Source of the DNA: Halorubrum rutilum
Lineage (GTDB): Archaea; Halobacteriota; Halobacteria; Halobacteriales; Haloferacaceae
Length of the DNA: 64,000 nucleotides
Assembly (NCBI RefSeq): GCF_024494565.1
Contig: NZ_JANHDN010000008.1
Coordinates: 62,001-126,000 of the forward strand
Direction: 5' to 3'
This document shows, one piece after another, positions 18,130-25,693 of the stretch. The notes beneath the pieces were generated by a model, which had not been told where the DNA came from, made no database searches, and was given only the letters and a program-made list of their open reading frames with translations. A program made the position numbers and the translations under genes. How positions within the stretch are numbered: position 1 is the first letter of the stretch; the number at the start of each line of letters is the position of its first letter.

Positions 18130-18276
18130 ATCTATTACTACGTGTCCCTCCCTTAGGCGGTTTTCTGCTTCGCGATCGGGGGTTCAGATGGGTCGAAACC
18201 TTCGAATGCAAAGCGGCTACCGATCCCGAGAGACCGAGGAAAGGGAAGAGGAGAAGTCGGAGCGATTGAAGACCGT

Positions 18277-18570
18277 ATTTAAAAAGAGGGCGGTGGCGCG
18301 CCGGTGAGCGCCCGTGAGGGCGCGAACCGCGCGCGAGGGAGTCGCTGGCGGCGCCAGCCGCCAGCGACGAGGCTGGGGAGGCGTGAGGCTGCGGTGCTGT
18401 GCGGGGCGGGTGGGACTCAAAGGGGCGGCCACGAGAGGCGCGGAGGCGACGTAAGCACCGCAAGGAGGGAGCGAAGCGACTGACTGAGGAGCGCAGCGAG
18501 CGTGCGCGCCTCTCGCGGCCGGGGCTTTGGCGGTGTTCACCGACGATCTTTCGATGGGCCCTTATAAACG
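18277..18570. repeat. Structured dispersed repeat, copy A (candidate non-coding RNA)
   Basis: Copy A of an element also found at 27505-27905. It has three hairpins: GCGCCC/GGGCGC (18308-18313 with 18318-18323), a 12-bp stem at 18341-18352 with 18357-18368, and a long-range 11-bp stem at 18432-18442 with 18505-18515, enclosed by CAAAG (18418-18422) and CTTTG (18525-18529). Between the stems are sequences shared with copy B, such as GAGGCTGGGGAGG and GGGACTCAAAGGGGC. The stem sequences differ from copy B but complementarity is kept, the signature of selection on structure. A/T boxes lie at both ends (18277-18287 and 18561-18569). Reading frames through it give basic, Arg/Ala/Pro-rich peptides unlike haloarchaeal proteins, so I do not call a CDS. 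Confidence 0.75.
18562..18567. promoter_or_regulatory. TATA-like box at the right end of repeat copy A
   Basis: TTATAA, palindromic, in CCCTTATAAACG. The same box stands at the same place in copy B (27897-27902). On the minus strand it is about 24 nt from the conserved GTGAACACCGCCAAAGCCCC, so it could drive transcription leftward through the element. Direction is undecided. Confidence 0.45.
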
Positions 18571-18630
18571 AGCGATTGGGGAGTTTCAGGCGTTCACCGA
18601 CGATCCGCGGTCACCCACTCATGCAGCGTA

Positions 18631-19230
18631 TCACGCGCCCCCCTCCAGTCGCTGGTACCGCTCTCTGAACCGCGACAGGCAGGACGGACAGCAGAAGTGG
18701 TACACCTCGCCGTCGATCCGCGCCGTCTCGCCCTCGCTGTCGACGGTGTTCGAACACTCCGCGCAGGTCAGCGCGAACTCCACGCCCTCGACCGAGGGCG
18801 TCCACTCGAACTCGTCGACCAGCGTGACGGCGTAGTCGTCGACGGCGACCCCCTCGAACAGCCCGGCCACCCACTCCCTGACGTTCCGCCCCTCGACGCG
18901 CCCGTACACCCGCAGATCGCCCTCGGCCGTGACGAAGACGTGTCCGACCGCGTCGGCCTCGCGGGCGCGCTCCCGCGCCGCGTCGAGCGCCTCGGGGCGG
19001 TTCGGCGGCAGCTCCGCGTCTACCAGCACGGGGACACCGGCCCGGAGCTTCGTCCGGTCGACATCGACCGTGAACCCCTCGATGACGCCGGTCTCCTCCA
19101 GCCGCGTGACGCGGTCGGAGACTGCCGGTCCCGACAGCCCCACGCGCTCGCCGATCTCGCTGAACGGGCGCCGGGCGTCCGCGGCCAACAGCGACAGGAT
19201 CTCCAGGTCCGTCTCGTCGAGGTCGCGCAT
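18631..19230 (-). CDS. Lrp/AsnC-type transcriptional regulator with C-terminal TRASH metal-binding domain
   Basis: The ATG at 19230 gives 199 residues. Residues 1-60 are an AsnC-type winged helix (MRDLDETDLEILSLLAADAR, recognition region GLSGPAVSDRVTRLEETG). The middle forms an Lrp-like ligand/oligomerisation domain. Residues 150-190 are a TRASH motif: C156-A-E-C159, then C180-C181-x-x-C184. In Halobacterium a homologous Lrp-TRASH protein controls copper-induced copA expression, so this is probably the copper sensor for the neighbouring copA. A CTTGTATC element (19250-19257, minus strand) is the likely TATA box. The copZ-like gene is divergent, 132 bp away. Confidence 0.9.
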   Translation of the reverse strand: MRDLDETDLEILSLLAADARRPFSEIGERVGLSGPAVSDRVTRLEETGVIEGFTVDVDRTKLRAGVPVLVDAELPPNRPEALDAARERAREADAVGHVFVTAEGDLRVYGRVEGRNVREWVAGLFEGVAVDDYAVTLVDEFEWTPSVEGVEFALTCAECSNTVDSEGETARIDGEVYHFCCPSCLSRFRERYQRLEGGA

Positions 19231-19362
19231 GGGGTCGGGTACGGGCTCGCGATACAAGACGGTTGCCCGGGTTCGCTTACGATTCCAAAGCGTGTGCCGC
19301 GATTGAACCGGACTCGCGAAGCGGAAAGCGACAAACGTCCGCCGGCCCTATCGTCACTCGTC

Positions 19363-19560
19363 ATGGGCCGAACGATCACGGTCGAGGGAATGTCGTGTGG
19401 ACACTGCGAACGGAGCGTCGCGGAGGCGCTCGAAGGCGTCGACGGCGTCGAGCGCGCGACCGCCGACCGCGAGAGCGCGTCCGCGACCGTCGAGGGCGAC
19501 GCGGACCCGGACGCCTTGGTGAGCGCCGTGAGCGAGGCAGGCTACGACGCGTCCGCTTGA
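19363..19560 (+). CDS. CopZ-like heavy-metal-associated domain copper chaperone
   Basis: 65 residues forming one HMA domain: GRTITVEGMSCGHCERSVAE with the metal-binding MSCGHC motif, then DGVERATADRESASATVEG and a C-terminal AVSEAGYDASA. It would carry Cu(I) in the cytoplasm to CopA. The start is the first in-frame ATG after a stop. It is divergent from the Lrp/TRASH regulator and followed by the convergent E3 gene. Confidence 0.92.
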   Translation: MGRTITVEGMSCGHCERSVAEALEGVDGVERATADRESASATVEGDADPDALVSAVSEAGYDASA

Positions 19561-19594
19561 GCGGGACGTAGCGGTCGACTCGCCCGCCGCTCGC

Positions 19595-21022
19595 CTACCG
19601 GTTCAGCGTGTGGATCGCCTGGCCGCGGGCGTTCTCCGCGGCCTCCATCACCGCCTCCGCGAGGGTCGGGTGCGTGTGGACCGTCGCCGCCACGTCCTCC
19701 AGCGTCGCGCCCATCTCGATCGCGAGCGCGACCTCCGCGACCAGCTCGGACGCCTCCGGCCCGACGATCTGCCCGCCGAGCACGAAGCCGGTCTCGTCGT
19801 CGGCGACGAGCCGGACGAACCCCTCGGCGTGGCCGGTCGTCAGCGCCCGGCCGGAGGCGTTGAACGGCATCTCGCCGACGACGGGGTCGAACCCCTCCGC
19901 CTCGGCCTCCGCCTCGGTCAGCCCGACCGTCCCGATCTCGGGGTCGGTGAAGACCGCCGCGGGGATCGCTTGCTGATCCATCGCGGCCGGCTCGCCCGCG
20001 ATCACCTCGGCGGCGACGATCCCCTCCTTCGAGGCCGCGTGTGCGAGCATCGGGTCGCCGGCGACGTCGCCGACGGCGTGAATGTGGTCGACCGCGGTCC
20101 GGGTCCGGTCGTCCGTCTCGATGAACCCGCGGTCGTCCGTCTCGATCCCGGCGTTCTCGGGGTCGAGCCCGTCGGTGACCGGCTGGCGGCCGACCGCGAC
20201 GAGGACCTTATCGACGCCGTACGTCGACTCCGCGCCTTCCTCGGTCTCAGTGTGGAGGAGGTAGCCGCCGTCGGCGGCCTCCGACCACTCGCTCGCGCCC
20301 TCGCCGAAATTGAACTCGACGCCGAGCTCCTCGGCGCGCGTGCGGACGATCCGCTTCACGTCGTCCTCGTACGGCTGCAGAATATTGTCGAGCATCTCGA
20401 CGACCGTCACGTCGGCGCCGAGCTTGGCGTAGGTGGTCGCCAGCTCCATCCCGATGTACCCGCCGCCGACGACCCCGAGCCGGTCCGGGACCGTCTCGGC
20501 GTCGAGCGCCTCCGCGGAGCTCCAGACGTGGTCCTCCGCGAAGTCGAAGCCGGGGATCTGTATCGGGCGCGACCCGGTCGCGACGACCGCGTGCTCGAAC
20601 TCGATCGACTCGGAGCCCTGCCCCTCGCCGCCGTGCGCGACGCGCGCGGTGTGCTCGTCAACGAAGGAGGCGGTCCCCTCGATCAGGTTGACGCCGTTCG
20701 CCTTGCAGAGCTTCTCGACGCCGCCCGTCAGGCGGTCGACCACGCCGTCCTTCCACTCGACCATCTTCCCCATGTCGACGGCGGGGTCGGCGTGGACGCC
20801 CATGAACTCCGCGTTGCCCGCCTCGTGGGCGAGCCCGCTCCCCGTGATCAGCGCCTTCGAGGGGATACAGCCGCGGTTCAGACAGGCGCCGCCGTAGGCG
20901 TCCCGCTCGACGAGCGTCGCGTCGAGCCCCTCCTGTGCGGCGCGGATGGCGGCGACGTAGCCGCCCGGTCCGCCGCCGATGACCAGTACCTCCGTTCCGG
21001 TTGCGATGTCTCCGACGACCAT
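19595..21022 (-). CDS. lpdA: Dihydrolipoamide dehydrogenase (E3)
   Basis: FAD-dependent reoxidation of the lipoyl arm with reduction of NAD, 475 residues. It shows the FAD-binding VLVIGGGPGGYVAAIRAA, the redox disulfide CLNRGCIPSKA, an NAD-binding GVVGGGYIGMELA, and the C-terminal HTHPTLAEAV with the catalytic His-Glu pair. Its ATG shares one base with the stop codon of the E2 gene (TAATG), showing tight coupling in the complex operon. It is the last gene of the operon. Confidence 0.97.
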   Translation of the reverse strand: MVVGDIATGTEVLVIGGGPGGYVAAIRAAQEGLDATLVERDAYGGACLNRGCIPSKALITGSGLAHEAGNAEFMGVHADPAVDMGKMVEWKDGVVDRLTGGVEKLCKANGVNLIEGTASFVDEHTARVAHGGEGQGSESIEFEHAVVATGSRPIQIPGFDFAEDHVWSSAEALDAETVPDRLGVVGGGYIGMELATTYAKLGADVTVVEMLDNILQPYEDDVKRIVRTRAEELGVEFNFGEGASEWSEAADGGYLLHTETEEGAESTYGVDKVLVAVGRQPVTDGLDPENAGIETDDRGFIETDDRTRTAVDHIHAVGDVAGDPMLAHAASKEGIVAAEVIAGEPAAMDQQAIPAAVFTDPEIGTVGLTEAEAEAEGFDPVVGEMPFNASGRALTTGHAEGFVRLVADDETGFVLGGQIVGPEASELVAEVALAIEMGATLEDVAATVHTHPTLAEAVMEAAENARGQAIHTLNR

Positions 21023-22740
21023 TATTCGTTGAGTAGCAGCAGGGGGGTTTCTAAGTGTTCCATCACGGTGTTCGCGAACTCGGCCGCGACCGCGCCGTCG
21101 ACGACCCGATGGTCGATCGAGAGTGACAGCGGGAGCGTCGGCGCCGGGACGACCTCGCTCGTTCCGTCGCGCTCGCGCACGACGGGGCGCTCCTCGATGG
21201 CGCCGAGCCCTAAGATCGCCGTCTCCGGGTAGTTGATGATCGGCGTCGCGAACTCGCCGCCGACGGCGCCGAAGTTGGTGACGGTGAACGTGCCCCCCTT
21301 CATCTCCGCGGGCTTGAGCGACCGGTCGCGGGCGCGCGCCGCGAGGTCGCGCACCTCTTCGGCCAGCTCGAAGAGCCCCTTCTCGTCGACGTCGTCGACG
21401 ACGGGTACCATCAGCCCGGCGTCGGTCGCGACCGCGATCCCGAGGTTGTACTCCTTCTTCAGGACGATCTCCTCCTCGTCCTCGCGGAGCTCGCTGTTGA
21501 GGTACGGGTGCTCCTTCAGCCCCGCGACGATCGCCTTCATCACGAACGGCATGTAGGTGAGCTTCACCCCCCGCTCCGCCGCCGTCGGCTTCAGCTCCTC
21601 GCGCGCCGCCACGAGGGCGTCGACCTCGGCGGTGTCGTGGTGGGTGACGTGCGGGGCCGTGAACTTCGAGCGCTCCATCTGCTTCCCGATGGTGCGGCGC
21701 ACCCCGCGGTACGGGACCGTCTCGTCGCCCGACTCGGGCGCGCTCGTCTCGTCGCCGCCCGCCTCTGTCGCGCCGGCGGGAGCGGGCTCCGCGTCGCCGG
21801 CGGCGTCGCTCGCGGCGGGCTCCGCGTCCGCGCCGACGTCGACCGGCTCCGGTTCGGGCGTCGGTTCGGCCGACCCGCCTCCAGTCGACGCGGTCGCGGC
21901 GGCCGACTCCAACGCGTCGGCGTACGCCCGCACGTGCTCGCCCGTGACGAACGCCTCGCCGTCGCGGGTCTCGTCGGTCGGCACGTCGTCGACGTCGACG
22001 CCGCGGTCGCGAGCGAGCTTCCGCGTCGCCGGCGTCGCGAGCGTCGTGTCGCGGCCGGCCGGCTCCGGGGCGTCGCCGGACCCGTCCTCGCCGCGCTTGC
22101 GCACGGCCGATTTCCGGTCCCCGGAGCCGACGTCGGTCGGGGTCGGCGCGGGCGCCTCGTCGGATTCGGCGCCGCCCGCGTCGGCGCCTCCCGCGTCGCC
22201 CGCGGCGTGCGCCCGCACGTCGGCCTCGGTGACGCGACCGCCGGGACCGCTCCCGTCGACCGCGGCGAGGTCGACGCCGAGTTCGCGCGCGAGCCGGCGG
22301 GCCGACGGGGGCGCGAAGGTGCGGCCCGAGGGCGTCTCCGGTTCGGCGTCGGCCGCGGCCGGTTCCGGCTCCGCGTCGGCGGTCCCCGGCTCGGCGCTCG
22401 CCTCGTCGGCGGCGGCCTCGCTCTCGGCGGCGGCCGCGGTTTCGTCGCCCGCCTCGTCCACCGCGTCCGCCTCACCCGTCTCATCCGCCTCACCTTCCTC
22501 GTCGACGCGGAACGAGATGATCACGTCGCCGACGGGGACCATCTCACCCTCCTCGACGAACAGCTCCTCGACGGTCCCGTCGTAGCTCGACGGCACCTCG
22601 ACGAGCGCCTTGTCGGTCTCGACCTCCGCGACCGGCTGGTCCTCCTCGACGCGGTCGCCGGGGGCGACGAGCCACGAGACCAGCTCGCCCTCGGCGACGC
22701 CCTCGCCCACGTCGGGCAGTTTGAACTCTTTGACCGCCAT
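21022..22740 (-). CDS. 2-oxoacid dehydrogenase E2, lipoamide acyltransferase, with two subunit-binding domains
   Basis: The ATG at 22740 gives 572 residues. Domains: lipoyl domain 1-80 with lipoyl-lysine K44 in VETDKALVEVP; acidic Ala/Glu-rich linker; peripheral-subunit-binding domain 141-178 (FAPPSARRLARELGVDL); second linker; a second such domain 231-275 (LATPATRKLARDRGVDVDD); third linker; catalytic core 342-572 with HRVVDGA, the HxxxDG acyltransferase motif. Two binding domains are more than the usual one. It forms the core of the complex, moving the acyl group to CoA. It is flanked tightly by E1 beta (2-nt gap) and E3 (1-nt overlap). Confidence 0.95.
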   Translation of the reverse strand: MAVKEFKLPDVGEGVAEGELVSWLVAPGDRVEEDQPVAEVETDKALVEVPSSYDGTVEELFVEEGEMVPVGDVIISFRVDEEGEADETGEADAVDEAGDETAAAAESEAAADEASAEPGTADAEPEPAAADAEPETPSGRTFAPPSARRLARELGVDLAAVDGSGPGGRVTEADVRAHAAGDAGGADAGGAESDEAPAPTPTDVGSGDRKSAVRKRGEDGSGDAPEPAGRDTTLATPATRKLARDRGVDVDDVPTDETRDGEAFVTGEHVRAYADALESAAATASTGGGSAEPTPEPEPVDVGADAEPAASDAAGDAEPAPAGATEAGGDETSAPESGDETVPYRGVRRTIGKQMERSKFTAPHVTHHDTAEVDALVAAREELKPTAAERGVKLTYMPFVMKAIVAGLKEHPYLNSELREDEEEIVLKKEYNLGIAVATDAGLMVPVVDDVDEKGLFELAEEVRDLAARARDRSLKPAEMKGGTFTVTNFGAVGGEFATPIINYPETAILGLGAIEERPVVRERDGTSEVVPAPTLPLSLSIDHRVVDGAVAAEFANTVMEHLETPLLLLNE

Positions 22741-22742
22741 GG

Positions 22743-23729
22743 TCAGAACTCCACCGCCTCCCTGATACCCTCCTCGATGCGGGTCGCGGTCGGGAGGTAG
22801 TAGTCCTCCAGCGCGTACAGCGGGTAGGGCACGTCGAAACCGGTGACGCGCTTCACGGGCGCCTCCTGGTACAGCAGCGCCTCCTCCTGGACGATAGCCG
22901 TGATCTCCCCGGCGAGCCCGCCCGTCTTCGGGGCCTCGTGGACGACGACCGCGCGGCCGGTGGCCTCGAACGCGTCGACGATCGCCTCGCGGTCGAGCGG
23001 GGAGACGGTGCGGAGGTCGACGACCTCGCACTCGACCCCCTCCTCGGCGAGGCTCTCGGCCGCCTCCAGCGTCGGGCGCGTCATGGCGCCGTAGGTGAAG
23101 ACGGCCACGTCGTCGCCCTCGCGGCGGGTCGCGGCCTCGCCGATCGGGACCGTGTACGGCTCCGCGGGCACCTCGTCGCGGAACGCGCGGTAGATGAGCT
23201 TCGGTTCGAGGAAGATCACCGGGTCGGGGTCGCGGATCGACGCCGCGAGCAGCCCCTTCGCGTCGTACGGGGTCGAGGGGATGACGACCTTGAGCCCGGC
23301 CTCGTGCGCGTAGAACGCCTCCTTCGACTCGGAGTGGTGCTCCGGCGCGCGGATCCCGCCGCCGTACGGGGCGCGCAGGGTCATCGGGAGCGTGAACCGG
23401 CCGCGGCTCCGGGCGCGGAACCGCGCCATGTGAGAGACGATCTGGTCGAAGCCGGGGTACATGAACCCGGAGAACTGGATCTCCGGAACCGGACGCAGCC
23501 CCATCGCGGCCATGCCGACCGCGCAGCCGACGATCCCCGACTCCGCCAGCGGGGTGTCGACGACGCGGTCGCCGCCGAACTCGTCGAACAGGCCCTCGGT
23601 CGCCCGGAAGACGCCGCCGTTCTTCCCGACGTCCTGGCCGAGCACGAGGACGTCGTCGTCCTCGCGCATCTCGCTGTACAACCCGTCACGTACCGCCTGA
23701 ACGACGGTGAGATTCTGTGTGTCGCTCAT
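22743..23729 (-). CDS. 2-oxoacid dehydrogenase E1 component, beta subunit
   Basis: 328 residues of the transketolase-like beta subunit: MSDTQNLTVVQAVRDGLYSE, VLVLGQDVGKNGGVFRATEG, TPLAESGIVGCAVGMA and the C-terminal VHEAPKTGGLAGEI region are family signatures. With E1 alpha it decarboxylates a 2-oxoacid using thiamine diphosphate. It begins immediately after the E1 alpha stop codon. Whether the substrate is pyruvate, a branched-chain oxoacid or another acid cannot be told; haloarchaea oxidise pyruvate mainly with a ferredoxin oxidoreductase. Confidence 0.95.
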   Translation of the reverse strand: MSDTQNLTVVQAVRDGLYSEMREDDDVLVLGQDVGKNGGVFRATEGLFDEFGGDRVVDTPLAESGIVGCAVGMAAMGLRPVPEIQFSGFMYPGFDQIVSHMARFRARSRGRFTLPMTLRAPYGGGIRAPEHHSESKEAFYAHEAGLKVVIPSTPYDAKGLLAASIRDPDPVIFLEPKLIYRAFRDEVPAEPYTVPIGEAATRREGDDVAVFTYGAMTRPTLEAAESLAEEGVECEVVDLRTVSPLDREAIVDAFEATGRAVVVHEAPKTGGLAGEITAIVQEEALLYQEAPVKRVTGFDVPYPLYALEDYYLPTATRIEEGIREAVEF

Positions 23730-24833
23730 TTACTCCTCCAGGAACGCCTCGTCGCCGTGCGTCTCGCGGAACGCCGCGAACTCCTCGCGCTGTCGCTTCA
23801 GCTCGGGCGGGAGCTCCGCGTACGCGTGTTCGAACAGCTCGCTCGGTTCCGGCCGCGCGACCGCCTCCGCCGCGTCGATGGCGTCGGCGACGCGCTCCTC
23901 GACCGCGCTCTCGATCTCGGCGACGCGCTCGTCGTCGAGGATCCCCTCCGCGCGGAGGTACGCCTCCAGCCGCGGGATCGGGTCCTTCTCCTTCCAGCGC
24001 TCGACCTCGTCGTCGTCGCGGTAGACGGTGGGGTCGTCGGCGGTCGTGTGCGCGCCGAAGCGGTACTGGACCGCCTCGATCAGCGTCGGGCGCGGGCGGT
24101 CGGCGTCGGGGTCGCGCGCCTTCTCGACGGCCGCCTCCGTGACGCTGTACACCGCGAGCGGGTCCATCCCGTCGACCTGCACGCCGTCGATCCCGTACGC
24201 CTCCGCCTTCTGTGCCAGCGTCGCGCTCCGCGTCTGCCGCTCGCGGGGCACGGAGATGGCCCACTGGTTGTTGTTACAGAAGAAGACGGTCGGCGTGTCG
24301 AAGACGCCGGCGAAGTTGACGCCCTCGTGGAAGTCGCCCTCGCTGGTCGCGCCGTCGCCGAAGTAGCAGAGGAACACCTCGTCGGTGCCGCGGAGCTTCG
24401 ACGCCCACGACGCGCCCGTGGCGTGGGGCACCTGCGAGGCGATGGGGACGGCGACCGGGAAGACGTTGACGCCCTCGGGCGCCTCGTTGCCCGCCTCGTG
24501 GCCCATCCAGTAGAGGAGGGTCTGTTTCAGCGGGAGCCCGCGGACCAGCGCCGCGCCGTGCTCGCGGTAGGAGGGGACCATCCAGTCGCCCTCGGCGAGC
24601 GCGGTCGCGGAGCCGATCTGCGCGCCCTCCTGTCCCGACAGCGGCGGGTACGTCCCCATCCGCCCCTGTCGCTGGAGGCTCACCGCCCGGCCGTCGAAGT
24701 GGCGGGCGAGCCGCATGTGACGGTAGATGTCGACGAGCGCCTCGTCGTCGAGGTCGGGGACGTCGCCGACGACCTCGCCGTCCTCGTCGAGCACGCGAAC
24801 CGGATCGTCGTACGCCCTGTCGAACACGCTCAC
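23730..24833 (-). CDS. 2-oxoacid dehydrogenase E1 component, alpha subunit
   Basis: The thiamine-diphosphate-binding subunit. Signatures are HMRLARHFDGRAVSLQRQG, YPPLSGQEGAQIG, and the ThDP motif GDGATSEGDFHEG running into VFFCNNNQWAIS. I chose the GTG at 24833 (367 residues, MSVFDRAYDDPVRVLDEDG) because it overlaps the stop codon of a seven-codon leader ORF as GTGA. An in-frame GTG at 24845 is the alternative. It is the first structural gene of the E1 alpha-E1 beta-E2-E3 operon. Confidence 0.93.
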   Translation of the reverse strand: MSVFDRAYDDPVRVLDEDGEVVGDVPDLDDEALVDIYRHMRLARHFDGRAVSLQRQGRMGTYPPLSGQEGAQIGSATALAEGDWMVPSYREHGAALVRGLPLKQTLLYWMGHEAGNEAPEGVNVFPVAVPIASQVPHATGASWASKLRGTDEVFLCYFGDGATSEGDFHEGVNFAGVFDTPTVFFCNNNQWAISVPRERQTRSATLAQKAEAYGIDGVQVDGMDPLAVYSVTEAAVEKARDPDADRPRPTLIEAVQYRFGAHTTADDPTVYRDDDEVERWKEKDPIPRLEAYLRAEGILDDERVAEIESAVEERVADAIDAAEAVARPEPSELFEHAYAELPPELKRQREEFAAFRETHGDEAFLEE

Positions 24834-24853
24834 GGTCGGACCCACCTGTTCAT
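24830..24853 (-). CDS. Seven-codon leader ORF (MNRWVRP) before E1 alpha
   Basis: The ATG at 24853 is placed about 27 nt from the centre of a TATA box, so it should lie at the 5' end of a leaderless mRNA. It encodes MNRWVRP and stops at TGA 24830-24832, which overlaps the E1 alpha GTG as GTGA. Translation probably starts here and reinitiates on E1 alpha. It is too short for a protein function to be argued. Confidence 0.5.
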   Translation of the reverse strand: MNRWVRP

Positions 24854-24875
24854 GTTCGAACAGTCCGCCGCCCGG

Positions 24876-24884
24876 GTAATATCG
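24876..24884 (-). promoter_or_regulatory. TATA box of the 2-oxoacid dehydrogenase operon
   Basis: CGATATTAC on the minus strand, centred about 27 nt before the ATG at 24853. The rest of the 290-bp gap up to 25145 shows no gene; it contains a second A/T patch (CAATATTTTC near 24992) and a short direct repeat of ACCGGAC. Confidence 0.6.
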
Positions 24885-25145
24885 TTTTCGTAGGTAGTTT
24901 ACGATGCTCAGAAATCGGTCGGCGCGCTGAGAATCCGTCCATCAGACCCCGGGAGAATCGGACGTCTCTGAATAACCCGCGCCGAGCCCGGCAATATTTT
25001 CGGCGACTCGGCGGTTTCCTCGAACAGTACCGGACAAACCGGACGGTTTCCCGAGGGATCGAAACCGCGGCGGGAGGCGGCACCGCGACTCGACGGGGTC
25101 GATCGGAGCGCGGGGAACGGCGGGCGGGACGCGGCCGGACGCCGG

Positions 25146-25568
25146 TCACCCGAGCCGGAAGGAGGGTTCGTCGGGCTCGCCGCGATCGTCGCGGTCGCCG
25201 TCGAGGTCCTCCAAGTGGATCACGTCCTCGTCCTCGTCGTCCAGCTGCTCGCGGAGGTGGTTGATGTACCGCTTGTGCTCCTCGAGCTGCTCGCGGAGGT
25301 GGTCCGCTTCGAGCTCCAGTCGCTCGTGCTCGCGGACGAAGCTCTTGGGGACCTCGACGCGCGGGGGGAACACCTCCCCGGTCTCGGTCTCGCTCTGGAG
25401 CTCCGCCTCGGGGACGGCGCGGACCTGTCCGTCGTGGGCAACGAGCGTGTCCACGTAGTCCCGGAACACCGCTGACAGCGAGATGTCCCGCTCCTCCGCG
25501 ATGTCGCGGAGCGCCTCGAACGCGTCCTCGTTGACGCGGAACGAGATCGTCTTGTTCTTGTTGCCCAT
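25146..25568 (-). CDS. Ribbon-helix-helix (CopG-like) protein with coiled coil
   Basis: 140 residues from the ATG at 25568. The N-terminus KTISFRVNEDAFEALRDIAEERDISLSAVFRDYVD fits a ribbon-helix-helix DNA-binding fold (one strand, two helices). Residues about 75-115 are a charged coiled coil (EHERLELEADHLREQLEEHK), and the tail is acidic. It is probably a dimeric DNA-binding regulator; its target is unknown. CTTAAG (about 25594-25599, minus strand) lies 28 nt before the ATG, so the mRNA is probably leaderless. Confidence 0.85.
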   Translation of the reverse strand: MGNKNKTISFRVNEDAFEALRDIAEERDISLSAVFRDYVDTLVAHDGQVRAVPEAELQSETETGEVFPPRVEVPKSFVREHERLELEADHLREQLEEHKRYINHLREQLDDEDEDVIHLEDLDGDRDDRGEPDEPSFRLG

Positions 25569-25693
25569 CACCGATCGGCTCCTCGCGCGAGCCACTTAAG
25601 CGTTCGTCAGACGGTGGCACGGAACGAGTGAATACCGGGGATTACGGGCGTGAGACGCCCGAGGAACGCCGCGATCCGAGAGACCGGGGCCCG

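Noticed and set aside
18399..18620. CRISPR-like or transposon-like repetition suggested by recurring GC-rich units
   Set aside because: Only two dispersed copies with internal hairpins, no regularly spaced identical repeats, no target-site duplication and no transposase or cas gene.
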